From the NCBI GenBank assembly GCA_029717555.1, contig JAMDHS010000018.1:124001-188000 (forward strand): a stretch of DNA of 64,000 nucleotides, read 5' to 3'. The translations under genes and the position numbers were made by a program. This DNA is from Peribolospora baueri (lineage: Eukaryota; Basidiomycota; Peribolosporomycetes; Peribolosporales; Peribolosporaceae). The notes under the pieces were generated by a model. The model saw nothing but the letters and a program-made list of their open reading frames with translations, was not told the DNA's origin and did no database searches. Below are positions 21,807-35,071 of the stretch, one piece after another (position 1 is the first letter of the stretch; each line of letters opens with the position of its first letter).

Positions 21807-23486
21807 TCGACCTTCCTCTAGGCGCATCCTGCAAAGCTGAATGCGCAGTCTGGCCCTTGTATGCTCCGCCATTACCCTCGACACCACTGGGAGCGAACGG
21901 CGCTCCTCTGCTGCCTCTGGCTTTGGCGTTGCCAGAAGAACAGCAAGCTGGAGCCCGGAATGCTTGGGGTGCAAGTAGACGAGGCTGCTGCGCTAGCCGT
22001 CATAGCAGGCAACCGATCCTGGTCCAATTCAATCGCCATCGCATCCGGGTTGACTTGTTCCGAATCATTCGAGGCGGAGCCTTGTCGCGACTTGGAGAGG
22101 AGGGTTGAGCGGGTCGAGCGACGGAGAGCACCGGAGCGCTCAAGTGTACAGTTGCTTCGTCGAATCTGGGGTCGACTCCACGGACAGTCCCGTTCCACCT
22201 CTTCCGAACCTCCCAGCGTCGCGTTTGGTGAGCACGGTGGGTAATGTCCAAGGCGGTCAGCGACGCCACCACCTTTGAATGCTCTCCCTGGGGCACCCCC
22301 GGCCAGTACGGGGGCCGATCTTCCCACTCACCTCGGAAGTCCACCCTCCCACGTCGAATCCCCAAGGTCCTGCCCGCCCTCGCCTCCCTCTCCGGACTCG
22401 CCTTCGCCTACATTTCACCTTCCGGCCCTGAATCCCAGTACATATCCACCCTTCCATGACTATGGTCATCGCTCAAGGCGGCCTCCTACCCCCCCCCCCC
22501 GTCTGTCGACCACACCCAAGCCTACGCAGACCAGACCCCAGATGGATACCGTCGAATGTGGCTGCGCCCCAGCTGGACGTGCTTCCGCATCTGAATGCGG
22601 CAAACAGGACGGAGACATGAGTTGTAGCGCCTCCGCTCTCTCTGAGACGGCGAAAAGGGACGGGGCGACTGGCTGCATTGAGCAGGCAGACTCTGTCCAA
22701 GGGTGCTTTCCGGCTGATCGCGACAGACCACTGAGAGACGGCGGGTTGGATGAATGCGGTAAAGACGGAGAAGCGAGCAAAAGAGGACAGCGGCAATTCA
22801 GTTCTTTCGCTTCCGAGCCCTTTCGCCCGAAGCGGAACGAAGATCGCCCCGCTCACCGGTGTACCGGCTGAAAGTGCTCGCGCCGATGAAGGGGCGGATG
22901 TCCTGACCTCTGGCGTGAAAGTATACAGACTTGTCCGGCATCAGGCCTTGGCCTTGTGTGGCTCGGACGCGCTGGCATAGGTTGGTCTGCATTGCCAAGC
23001 CCCGGCCAAAGGAAGCGGGGAGAGATAAACTCGGTACAATCGCACCAGGCGGTGCTTCCTCTTGCCTTCCCAAACTTGCAGCGGGAAGAATGCAGACAGA
23101 ATTTCAGCGATGGACGACGCGCTGAACTGAATCGGCGCCGCTTCGATAGGGCGTCTCCAAAACGAGCGCTTCACCGTGCACTCCCTACGTTCCGCAGTGT
23201 AAAGCAAGATGCTAAAGTCGCTTGGCACTTCACCCGCAGATTCAGACCGAATGGGGCACGCTGTCAGAGGCGACTCACGGCTCTTGCGCCTTCGTGACCT
23301 GCGACAAGCAGAGACGTCGCTGTCGACATTGCATTCAGTCACTATCGGAGAAATTAAGGGCGGCGGGTTAGCAGCTTTTCACCCGGGATGCAAACAAGGA
23401 AAGGCATTTACTGGATTCCGTCCGCAGTGGTGGTATAATATAAGCTGATAGATGGTGGTCGTGTCGTCCCATAATGCAAGTGATGC
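21807..23486. other. unassigned region with short coding-like stretches
   Basis: No family recognised. Coding-like stretches on the plus strand are about 21940-22240 (KLEPGMLGVQVDEAAALAV) and 22290-22440 (IPKVLPALASLSGLAFAY). On the minus strand about 23070-22860 carries MQTNLCQRVRATQGQGLMPD. They do not join into one gene that I can defend, and may be remnants. A run of 12 or so C lies near 22490. Confidence 0.35.
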
Positions 23487-23560
23487 GATTGATTGATTGA
23501 TTATTCTGTATAAAGTCTGTGATTACAGGCCGATATCCACCTAAAGGGACTATGAAGTAG
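23487..23560 (-). mobile_element. LINE 3'-tail fragment
   Basis: An (ATTG)n run is followed by TTCTGTATAAAGTC and ACAGGCCGATATCCACCTAAAG. It matches the 3' end of the larger LINE just to the right (TTCTGTTTAAAGTC, ACAGGCCGGTTTCGGCCTAAAG). Only the last 70 or so bp of that element are present, in the same orientation, as expected for a strongly 5'-truncated insertion. Confidence 0.65.
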
Positions 23561-23685
23561 GCAGCTAGTCTGTAAAGCCGCTTTGAGTCTTGTTGGAACC
23601 CGTCCTCTTGACAGAACAGGGTTCATCCTCCCGATCTTTGTGCAAATACCCTCGCACCGTCCCCACACCTCACACCACACCTCGA

Positions 23686-23702
23686 TTGATTGATTGATTG
23701 AC

Positions 23703-23762
<60 letters not shown>

Positions 23763-23764
23763 TG
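23686..23764. repeat. (ATTG)n microsatellite, LINE tail
   Basis: About eighteen ATTG units, with one variant, then GGTT units. This is the 3' terminal repeat of the adjacent minus-strand LINE. Confidence 0.9.
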
Positions 23765-25560
23765 GTTGGTTGGTTAGTTGTTCTGTTTAAAGTCCATATA
23801 TACAGGCCGGTTTCGGCCTAAAGGGACTCCCCCACCTCCCACCTGCCAAAACGGAGGGGAAGGCAACTGGATGCTGGCGGTAACATGCACATCCAAAGCG
23901 GGGTGAGTGAGCGATCGGCTACAAAGGTGGCGTGGTGCCGGCGTACCTAGCTGCCGTCCATCCCGTGGCGCTATCCAAGCCTTCCAAGAGCTCCCTCTCG
24001 TGTTGGCGCTTGGCGCGGCGGATGGCAGTCTTGAGGCGTCGATGCGCGACACGCAGCTCCTCGCGCGCTGCCACTTCGTACGCGGAGCCAGGCTCGAGGT
24101 GACGGAGGATGCGTTTGCACCGCTTGACTTCGCGGACGAGGGGGTTGAGCGTATCCGGATCCCACCATCGTTTAGAGTAAGCCGACCATCCTTTCTTGGG
24201 GACGTGCGCGTTGCCCGCGGTCTTCACCTCCTCCTTCCCAGCCTCAATACATAGAACAGAGGCGGGTCGGCTGTGACGGCAATCGCCCGACGAGCAGCCC
24301 TGGTTGTCGGCGCAGACACACTGGCGGAGCAAGTGGAAAGATGAGGCGCATCTGGTGCAGCGGGGAGTAACTGTACAGTGGACGGTCGTAAGAGCCACAC
24401 CGATAGCACTGGCGAACCGTCTGCCTCGCCTTCTCGACCACCTTCATTTCGCTCTCGACCGCGAGCCCGTGCAAGATAGCCCGGTTGGCCATCTCTTTGG
24501 TGCCGACGAGGACAATTAGGCTTGTCCTTGCGCGGGCGTTGGGGCCTTTGGCTCTAGTGGGAACTGCCCATCGTGCCTTGATGATGTCCCTCCTTGTAAG
24601 GCCATTGTCGGCCGCGAACTCGTCCAGGCACTCTTCGCTCTCTGGGACAAAAGTCGTCGGGACGTTGTGGATGATGACCGGGTAGAGACGGGTCTTCAGC
24701 TGGAGGTGTTCGCTGAGGTGCCCTACCCAGGCCTGGTCGGTTGAGAGGCGAGCGGCGTCCTCTTCCTTGAGGAGGTGGACGGCAATCTCTTTCGATTGAG
24801 GGCGGATCGAGAATGCAGAGATTGGAATGTCCTCTCCCCCGGTGGACTTTATCGACGACTGAATACGGTCTCTGAGCATGGTGGGAGCGAGGTCGACAAG
24901 GTCGGGTTTGCCGGGATGGCGTTGCGCCAGGATGATCGTAGGGAATGAGGTGCGGAGGGTCGTGGATTCCGTGGTGGACGTGTAGAAAGAGTACCCGCTC
25001 TTAGCAGCGTCCCCGTACGACCTTTCGCTCTTGCAGGAGGGCGTTCTCGAGCCGCCGTTGTCCTGTGGAGACGCATCGCTTCCTGTGCGCGGGCCACTCT
25101 GCTAGCGATGGTGTCCTTGACCCGGCTCATCTGGGTGTCAAGCTGTTCCAGCTTGAGCAGCATAGTTTTAAGGCCTGCCTGGATGGCTGCCGTCCTGTCG
25201 GCTGTGGCCGAATGAGCAGCTGCGACGATGGCGATCTGGTCGAGGAGCAAGTTGAGGTCGATGAGGGTCGCCTCTTCGACAGTTGCTTCCGCGTTGGCAG
25301 TCTTTTTAGATCTCTCCAAAACGGGCTGGAGGATCTGAACCGCGGTCAGGGCTAGTAAGCCAATGTCGTTGGGGTCTTGGACAAGGTGGCGCACCCTGGT
25401 GCTGGGGGTCTGAGATAAGACTGACGGGTTGGGGGCAGGGGTGGGAGTGACCTCGCGTGCTGGGCGCGCTCGCAATGAGGTCGAGATTTTCGTCGGTGCC
25501 CCGCGTAATGGCCTGGGGGCGAGGCGCTGTGGTGGCTTTGGGGGGCATACAGATGGGGCT
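23686..25560 (-). mobile_element. non-LTR retrotransposon (LINE, Tad1-like), ORF1 plus 3' end, ORF2 mostly deleted
   Basis: Read on the minus strand, ORF1 starts at about 25548 (MPPKATTAPRPQAITRGTDE), with a frame change near 25475. It continues through a helical region (VQILQPVLERSKK, LEQLDTQMSRVKDTI), a gag-like domain (VGHLSEHLQLKTRLYPV, ARTSLIVLVGTKEMANRAI) and a Cys-rich zinc-knuckle region (CYRCG, CTRCASSFHLLRQCVC), again with a frame change. It is followed directly by a basic segment KRWWDPDTLNPLVREVKRCK, which in these elements lies between the endonuclease and reverse transcriptase of ORF2. Reverse transcriptase is missing. The 3' end has a conserved short stem-like sequence and a (CAAT)n tail. 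It is an inactive, internally deleted copy inserted 285 bp before a histidine-phosphatase gene. Confidence 0.8.
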
Positions 25561-25844
25561 GGGGGTCGATAGAGAGGGATAAGACGACACAGAGCTTATG
25601 GTGGGGGTCAAGCTGATGGTGGTCGTCGCAAGTGATGTAAGTCCACGGCAAGATTCGATCATCGCCGCAGCGCATCGGAGACGCCGACACCGTTCGTCGT
25701 CCCTCGACCTCTCCACTCTCCCCGGGCTGGGCCTTCTCCTTGTCTTCGCTCTCTTCGTCTTCCCGTGAGTCGAGACTCGCATCGGTCGGCACGTGGTCAT
25801 ATCGTCAGAGCAAAGCAAAGTGCGACCCGGTTCACGACGATTTC

Positions 25845-27598
25845 ATGATCCTCAAGAAGGTCACTGTGACGCTCGTCCGTCACGGTGAGAGCACGGACAA
25901 TCTTAAGCAGGTTTGTGAGTTTGAGTCGTCGAGGAGCGGTACATGCATAGGCATTGGGATGAGGGGATAATACGGGCCACGATGGGCGATGGCGCAGAAA
26001 GGAGAGCGGGGAGGCGGGGCTTCTCGTCTGGCGTCGCGCATGTTGCTTAACGCTGCTCCTCTTTCTATTTCCTCCGGCAGGGGCAGGTTGGAAGGACTCT
26101 CCGCTCTCTAACCATGGTGAATGACCCCGCGCGCTCCGTCTTTCAGCGCACGAGGAGAAGAATGGTTTTGATCTGACTCGATTTGTCGTCCTTTGCGCTC
26201 TGTGTCTTCAAACACCCCATCGGCCAACGTTAGGCATGAACGTGAGATATGCTCGACCTTCCCTTCTCTGCGGCGAAGCGCCCCCCGCGAGCCATCCTCA
26301 TCCCTCCCACTTGCCAATGTGGACTTTTGTGTATGCAGCAAGCTAAAGCCGTAGGCAAGTACTTTGCGAACACTCCCATCACCGCAATTTATGCTTCGGA
26401 CCTGAAACGAGCTGCTTGGACCGCCGCTTCGATACATGAGGTGAGGCGTTGGCGGGACGCATTGGAATCGGCAGCGCCTGACTCCTCGTGGCATGCTGTC
26501 GTCCTCCCTTCTCACTCGTTCTCTCCCACCCTCCCTTGTCGTCTCCTCTGCGTCAGTCTAACCGATTCAACCCGTCGTTAACCTATACCCCGCTATTGCG
26601 AGAGCAAAACTTTGGTGACGCGGAGGGCAAAGACTTTCTCTCAGCTGGTGGGCGGGAGGCTCCTTTCTTTATTTTCTCATGCGATACGTCCGTGTTGTAT
26701 ATTTGAACGCATAGACTGCTCATGCCTTTCTTCGCGCACCTCTCTTTTTTCCGCAGAATGGGCGAACCCAGCTTGGGAAGACGCACGACAACACCGCTTT
26801 CTGAACGGAGAGTCGCTCGAAGATGTCAACCAGCGGGTCACTCAAGCGATAAAGACGTTTGTAATGCCTCACGTGGAACGTCTGCGAACCGGATCTTCTC
26901 CCGCCGCCACAGCCAAGGACGCGGACGGGGAAGAGCATATAGTTATGGTGGCTCACGGCATTGCCATTGCAGAGCTCCTCCGCGCCTTCATGTCTATGTA
27001 CATGCCAGCGTCGGTTGCTCAGCGGGTAAGCATCGAGGACCCTTGGGGAGACCCGTGGAAAAAGTATGCCCGCGCGAGCTTGCAGAACACCGCTTGGAAC
27101 AGGATCGAGATCGGCGTCGTCGCTGCCGACTCAGCGGCAGACGGGGAGCGCAGAATGGATACAGGAACGATGGCGGGGGCAACGACCATGCCAGCCCAGC
27201 CACCACCATCACTGCCTTCCACGACGAACGCCGTGGAGAAGCCGGCCGACGAGGACAAGGACCAAGGGCAGATCCAGGAGGAGGTCGTCGAGTCCGTCGC
27301 CGCCATCTCTGAGAGCACCAACGGCAGCAGTAACTCCTCTCCATCCGCCTCTGTCGCCTCTCCCTCGCCTTCGCCTTCTTCTGCCCTGACCGCAGCGAGC
27401 CTCACCCCAACAGCGCCCATAGAGCCCTTGTTCATCCGCATCGTCGCCCAGAACCAGCACGAGCACCTCCACGGCCTGATGAGGCAGAAGGGAGGCATCG
27501 GAAGCTCGCTGTTCGACAAGAGGCAGAGGTCCATCCGCGAGTTCCTCGGAGGAGGCGGCGGGGAAGCGGGCGGGAGAGGCGGAAGTGCGCGGAGTTAG
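25845..27598 (+). CDS. histidine phosphatase superfamily protein (phosphoglycerate-mutase-like)
   Basis: Exons: 25845-25914 (VTVTLVRHGESTDN with the catalytic RHGE), 26081-26116 (WAGWKDSPLSNH), third exon ending 26440 (QAKAVGKYFANTPITAIYAS, DLKRAAWTA), 26557-26647 (PLLREQNFGDAEGKDF), 26757-27598 (EWANPAW, ESLEDVNQRV, HIVMVAHGIAIAELL with the second catalytic His). These are the ordered motifs of 2-histidine phosphatases of the PGM/Sts/TIGAR kind, which remove phosphate from sugars, nucleotides or proteins via phospho-His. The Ser/Pro/Glu-rich C-terminal part (about 120 residues) is unusual and probably disordered. The second-to-third exon junction is not clean: donor phase 1 at 26117 fits only a GAG acceptor at 26289-26291, not the expected TGCAG at 26336-26338. 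Substrate unknown. Confidence 0.82.
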
Positions 27599-28173
27599 TT
27601 GGGAGCAGCCACGAGATTTGACCTGACCTGACCTAACCTGACGAAGGAAAGCGTGTCCGATTCGATTCGCAGCCTGACGTCCTGGCTAAGGGAACTTAGT
27701 TGGCTAGAGGTTCGCTTCCTTACTCCTTCCCCCACCCCTCACGTTTTCCGTCGTACGGTCGGTCACCTCTCCTCTTATCTTCTCCTTCCACCGGCAATCT
27801 CTTGAGCTGCTCTCCATCCTCGTCCTCGTCATCGTTACCGGAACGGTAGGCACCGTCTATATATGTCTATATATATATGTCCGCATGTTATGCGTCCTTA
27901 TGAAATTGATGAATTTAACCTTTTTTTGGACGGCCGGTTCGAAAATTCGATTTTCCCTTCGTGACAACGCTAAAAAAATTGGCACGTCTCATATTGCGGC
28001 GAGAACGCTCTACAGAAGCGTTGTAGGAGCGTAGTTAAAAATACATGGGGCGGGAGGGAAGCTCAGAAGAGGTATGAGTGAGGAGCGGATTCCATACGTT
28101 AGAAGGCGCAGGGGGCGGGGGCATGCGAGGACGGAGGACGAGGTAAGGCAGGCATGCGGGTCCCGCAGATCGA
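27599..28173. other. convergent 3' spacer, AT-rich core
   Basis: Lies between the 3' ends of the phosphatase (plus) and the aldo/keto reductase (minus). A TATATATG run (about 27855-27890), a T7 tract and a small inverted motif around CGCTCTACAGAAGCG (28007-28021) are present. No gene. Confidence 0.5.
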
Positions 28174-29451
<1,278 letters not shown>

Positions 29452-30935
29452 GGAATATGTATATGAGTCTAAGAAGTCTAGACGTCTATAGATGTAAGGG
29501 AAGTCGGTCTATGAAGAGATGTCTGGGAATATGGCAACCAGGAGGGGTGGTGGTAGGAAGAACGAGCCTCACTCGACCCTGGCTTGGGTATATATCCCCT
29601 TGCCCACCCTGGACGACATCGTTCTTCGGGTGACTGGCCCCGTACCAAAGAGGAGCTTCGGAGCGCCATGAGAGAGAGCAGAGGAGCAAAAATGATGACC
29701 AAGGGGGGGTCGAAGACGAGGTGGTTGACAAAACAGGAAGGTCGCCCGGACCGGGTCTTGGAAGGAGCGGACCTTTAGGCGGCCATATTTGGCATGACGA
29801 CAGTCTGCAGCAAGGACCAGCGGCTCCTCCTGTCTAAGAGAGGATGCACGTGTGGATATTAGATATTGAGAAGGGAAAACATGGGCTTAGAATTGGAAAG
29901 CAGCTGGAGTAGCACTGGTTGAGGTATGGGCAGGTGAGTCCTGGTGTTGATCTATTGGAGGGCGGGTGGTCCCGAATGGGGTTCTGAACGAGATTGCCTT
30001 CCCGAAAAGGAAGGTGCTCGTAGAGGGCTCGAGCAACACTGGCTATTGGAGACGTCGACTTATACTCTTTTGTATAGTCAGCAGTCGCAGTGGACGAGGG
30101 CTGGACGAACGAATTTCTTATGGTCCACTCCGAAGGGTCGGAAGGAACTTTGATGGACTGGCGGCCACAATCAGTCAGTCAATCAACCGCTCGAACCGAG
30201 CATCGTCCATTTCTCATCCCAAGCGAGCTGCACTCGCCCTCTGGAGCAACTCCGAGCGAGGGAAGAGACAATGCGCCGAGGGCGGGGGGAACGCACAGAG
30301 ATAGAATCTTTCGGCGCAAAGCCAAGCAAGATTGTCGCGTCTGTTGCGGGCGCCTCTGCTTGGCTGCGCAGGTGAAGAGAGATAAAGCCGAGATCGGACG
30401 TCATATCAGCGGAAACGTCTCACAAGCTTCCAGCTACGGAAAAGTAGCGCTGAGCAAGATGGCCAGCAAGTGGGCAGGTCAGCAGTCTGTCCACCACTAC
30501 GGATGTACGATGGAACGAGATGGAGCGACGGGGATCGCCAGCGGTATCGATCCGGTCCGGCTCGTGCCGGATCGGGCGGCGCCGGCGGCCTAAGCACGGC
30601 TGCGGCAAGCAGGCCTTCCGTTTACGTCGTCCCCGCGCGCGTCCTTGCGGCAAGGCAAGAAGAGCGAGGGCGGGACCAGGACCGAAGAAAGGACGACGGC
30701 CAGGTCGGCGCACCGCGGCACGTGCAGGAGGATGGCGGCGTGAGAACTTCGCCGTTGCCGCAGCAACCGTGTTTCGTCACCACCATCTGCAATCGACTCC
30801 ACTCCGCTCATCCTTCTCCGCATCCAACCCGACGACATTCTACCAGCCATTCAGCCATCTCGTCACCTTGTGTGTAGTCGAGCCGAGTCGGGCCGAGCCG
30901 AGGCCGCGTCGAGGCGTGGAACAGAGCCGATTGCT
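29452..30935. other. divergent promoter region
   Basis: This 1.5 kb lies between the divergent starts of the aldo/keto reductase and the PHD protein. A TATATATCC motif at 29588-29596 is placed about 140 bp upstream of the reductase start. Open frames at 30090-30593 and 30520-31107 have no family resemblance and are likely chance. Confidence 0.45.
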
Positions 30936-33900
30936 ATGTACATATATGACGAGGAACGAGAACAGATGGCGCTTGAGGAGCATCGTCGGCTTGGCCAGGC
31001 GCAGAACGGTGACCGTGACGGTGACGACGACGACGATTACGACGACGACGACACCCAGGGCCCCTTCTGCCTGTGTCGCGGGCCGGATGATAAGGAGTCG
31101 CCCATGATTTTCTGTGATGGTTGCGAGGACTGGTGAGCGTTTGTTATCCTCCCTTTTCTTTCTCTAAGGGGGACGGGACCTTGGTCTCTTCCCCCTCTTC
31201 CTTTGCAAGCCTGCGCGTGAGTGTGGGCGTGTCTTTCCCCGTGCGGCCGGCAGACCTGTCCTGACGATGTTTGTCCGTTCCTCGCTCCCAGGTTCCACTT
31301 TCGATGCATCGATCTCTCCGAAGAAGATGCGGAGACGATCGGACAGTATTACTGCCCCAATTGCACCGCGAGGACCGGGCTGAGGACCAAGAGTGAGTGT
31401 GGATGCGTTGCCAGTGGCCCGAGGGAAATTATTCGGGTGCTGATCAGACCATGCCGCTATTCCTCACTTTCTTCAATCAATCAGAAATATGGGAACTACC
31501 GCCTTCGCAAGCTGGCTCGGACTTCGATGACGCGGACGACGAAAACAGAGAGGCTGCACCATCAGCAGCCGGAGAAGACACCGAGAAGATCAATAAAGGA
31601 AAAGCGCCGGCAGCCCGCAATGCGAGCAAGGGCGTCTTAAGGAAGAGTGCAGGGACGAGCACGGCGAAAAAGGGCGTCCAGAAGAAGGCCGCCGGAGTAG
31701 CCAAGACGGGAAAGGGGAGCAAAGGCCAACGGCGTGCGCGCTCTTCAACGCCTCCGGAGGATGAGGAAAGCTCGGAGATGGAGATAGAGGAGGACGCTGA
31801 TGATATCGATGATGAGGACTATGTGGAGAAGGAGGAGAACACTGCAAAGAACGTGAGTAGACGACGACTTCCGTCAAAGCAACCGCACTCCGATGCTGAT
31901 GCGGCCAACTCCCTTTTGTCGTACGTTTTGTGCTCCTTCTAGGCACTTCCTGCACCCTCGAAATCACCTACGATCCCGTCTCCAGCGCACGTCAGCAAGA
32001 AACCGCCATCAGCGACAAAGCGAAAAGCGTCCATTCCAGCTGACGACGCGTCACGGGGGAAGAACCGTCGGACCTCAATGAGCTCACGCACTTCGGCCTC
32101 GCCTCAACACGAGCGGGAGGGTCACGGCCAGAGTCAGGACAAAGGCGCCGGGAAGGCAGGGACGTCGGATTCGGCCCATGCCGACCCTGTGCGCACACAT
32201 TGCTTGGAGCAGTTCAAGACGACGCTTAGGGCCATTTTCGCTTCCAGCGACGCAACAACCCAGGCGGAGGGGGATAATTCTGTGGTGTCTGCCTCGGAAC
32301 AAGCAGCGTTAGAGTATGCCACTTCCTTGGAAAGCGCGTTGTTTGAGCTGCACTCGACCTTGGACGCGAAGACGCGGCGGCGCGTGCCGTCGCACTTCTA
32401 CAAGGAGAAGTTCCGCTCGCTCTTTTTCAACCTGCGGGACCGGAAGAACACATTACTGCGCACGCGTATTGTCTCCAACGGACTCTCTCCCTCTGCCCTC
32501 GCCAACGCATCCAGCGCCGATCTCGCCAACGAAACACTGCGCAACATGGCGGAGAGCGTTCGAAAGGCGAGCATGGCCGATTCGATTAGGGAAAAACAGA
32601 AGGGTCCGATCACCAAGATGACCCACAAGGGCATGGTGATGATTGAGGACGGTGCGATCACGGATGGCGGCGGCTCGACGAATAGGGAGACGGAGGCGGT
32701 GGCAGAGCCAATTGAGCCCATCATCCATGGACCCGTCAAGCGTGATTCCATCTCCGGTACTCTTCAGAAGAGCCCGATTACGCCATCGAGGGAGGATTCT
32801 CTTCAATCTCCCACTATAGGCTCAGAAATGCGGTTCTCGAGAGATGAATCGCTTGACCGTGGTGGCCGTGATTCGCCTCCGCAGGCTCACGGCCGAGAGG
32901 GAGGGCGTGTTGGCTCGATCAGTATGGATCAGCGGTCTCCGGCGGCGGCGACGCATAGGGCGTCTTTCGACCTGTCTTCAGTGTGGGCATCGGTTAAGGC
33001 TCATGCACCGGCGCACGAAGAGGTAGGAGAGGCGGGGGCAGAAGCGAAAGCAGAGGGAGAGGGAGGGCATGGCTCTGCTGGAGAAGCGGCAAGTCCAGAG
33101 GGTGATATGTCGGCGGCCGATATCGAAGAGAAAGAAGAGAAGGGGAATGTGGATGAGGAGTATGATCCTTTCGATTTCGAGGGCAAGGGTCGAGGGAGCG
33201 AGATGGACGACATGGACATCGACGACATCCTCAATCCAGATGCGGTCAAGTCTAACGCTGGGGAGCAGCCAGCTGATCAGGGCGACTCTGCCGCGCCTGC
33301 CGACGCCGATGTGGCAAAAACAGCTTGCGCTGGTGCTGAAGTACCGAAAGTCGCTGAGGCACTCGCCACATCCCCTCCGCTTCCCGTCATCTGGCGAGGC
33401 AAGATCAGTCTCCCAGACGAAGGGGCCTTCCCAGCACAGGTAACGCAGGTGGGCGGACGTCCGCTGGGCGAGGCTCCGGATATCTGGAAGCATTTTTTCC
33501 CCACGGACTCGCTCACCATCGAAGGACGCGTGCCTGTCGAGCGTTCGTCTGAGTATCTCGTCCAATCTAGACTGTCTTCCAAGACCGAGCTTGTCCTCCT
33601 CGCTATTCGTCTGTCCGACGACACCCGCGCTGACGATGACGCCGCAGCCGCTGCCGCGCGACGGCAGGGAATGGAAAAAGTGCTTCACTTTCTCAAACAC
33701 CGTTCCCGCTACGGCGTCTTCCTACCGCGAAAGGAGAGCAAGGCCACGGTGAAAGATTTCTATCTAGTGCCGCTGGAGGAGGAGGACCCTCTGCCGGAGT
33801 GGGTAGAACTTCTGGAGAACCATAAGGTGCTCGAGAAGGGGAGAAGGGTGGGGGCCATGTTCCTCGGGGTAGCTGTTTTGCATAAGACGGCGTTCCAGCC

Positions 33901-35071
33901 CAACCAATCCGCACAGCCGTCGTCGTCTGCGCCGGTGAGCAACGCGCCACCGTCGTCCAGCGGCCCAGCCAAGCCTGTCGTCCTCCCTCCGGGCCCTCCG
34001 CCCAAGCCGCCGACTTTCCCCGCCCCGACCGCCGCATCGATCGCTCCTCCCGCCGTACCGGGCTACACACCGTCATCGACATCGGCGCTTGCACAGTCGC
34101 AGTGGCATTCTCAACCTGGATCCTCTCTCCCACCGGCCACGACGATGCCAGCCGCACCGCCGAATCTTTCAGCTCTTCAAGAGCTGCTCAAGACCAACCC
34201 TGATGTCCTTAAGAGCCTTCTCAACACCTCTGGCGGCGGCACGGCTTCGACTGGCGACGGTCACGGCGCATCGGCGGCTCAGGGAACCACCCACAGTCTG
34301 GGACGATCGACCGCCCTACCGTCTGCGGCTGCGTCTGCGGCTGCCCCTGCTCCCCCGGGTGCCCCGCCCGCCTTACCACCCCAGCTCGCCGCCTTGGCGG
34401 CCACCCTGGCGGCCCAAGGTGGCGGCGCCTCGGGCGGGTATGACCCTCAGCAGCGGCCGCCAGCACAGCATGGATCCTATTCCCACCCGTCTTCACTCCT
34501 CGGCGGAGGACTGGGTTCTTCCTCCCCTTACACTGGCGCATCTTATGACAGTGGCACAGGCGGCGGCGGGTACGGTCCTACGGCTTCTTCCCAAAGCAAG
34601 GGAAGTGAGGGCGACCGTTTCGGTGCCGCCGGTGGCGCCGCGCGTGGTTGGACGAACGAGCGTGGCGGAGATGTGCTTGGCGAATGGCATCGACCGAACG
34701 GGGGGTCCTATGGTGGAGGTGGAGGGGAGTATGCGCCGGGGCCGCCGGGTCCACCTCCGGCAGCGCCCGGAGGGAGGGGATACGACTACGACTACGACTA
34801 CGACTACGACTATGGGCGCGGGCCCGGCCCTGGGCGGGACTATGGGTACGGTGGAGGCTACGGTGAGAGACGAAGGCCCAAATACGATGACGGGGCACCA
34901 CCACCACCTCCCCGGGACTACGATAGGGATGGTTATGCAGACGACGGCCGTGGGGGAGGAAGTGTTGGGGGCTTCAGGAGAAGCGGTGGAGGCGGGCGAA
35001 GCGCTAGGGGAGGGCTCCGTGGAAGGCGCGGGGGCGGTTTTCGCGGCCGAGGGAGGGGCAGAGGATATTGA
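30936..35071 (+). CDS. PHD finger / TFIIS central domain / SPOC protein, Bye1-like transcription elongation regulator
   Basis: Exons 30936-31132, 31292-31392, 31485-31852 and 31943-35071 give 1264 residues. Order: an acidic Asp run, then a PHD finger at about 48-98 (FCLCRGPD, MIFCDGCEDWFHFRC, YYCPNC), basic Lys/Ser-rich region, TFIIS central (TFS2M) domain at about 305-460 (CLEQFKTTLRAIF, VPSHFYKEKFRSLFFNLRD, MTHKGMVMIED), SPOC domain at about 700-870 (VIWRGKISLP, YGVFLPRKES), Pro/Ala-rich stretch, and a Gly-rich tail with Asp-Tyr repeats (34782-34812) and RGG/RGR ends. Yeast Bye1 has the same PHD-TFS2M-SPOC order, binds H3K4me3 and RNA polymerase II, and acts in the nucleus. The long Gly/RGG tail goes beyond Bye1 and suggests RNA binding or condensate behaviour (inference). 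An upstream in-frame Met at 30870 is possible. Confidence 0.92.

Noticed and set aside
23692-23764. ATTG repeats considered as a CRISPR-like or other structured array
   Set aside because: A simple tetranucleotide run with no spacers, at the 3' end of a LINE.
27920-27960. Possible tRNA B box (GGTTCGAAAATTC)
   Set aside because: No matching acceptor or T stem and no A box at the right distance on either strand.
30090-30593. 167-codon plus-strand frame
   Set aside because: Lies in the divergent promoter region, no family motif, and no splice linkage to the PHD gene.
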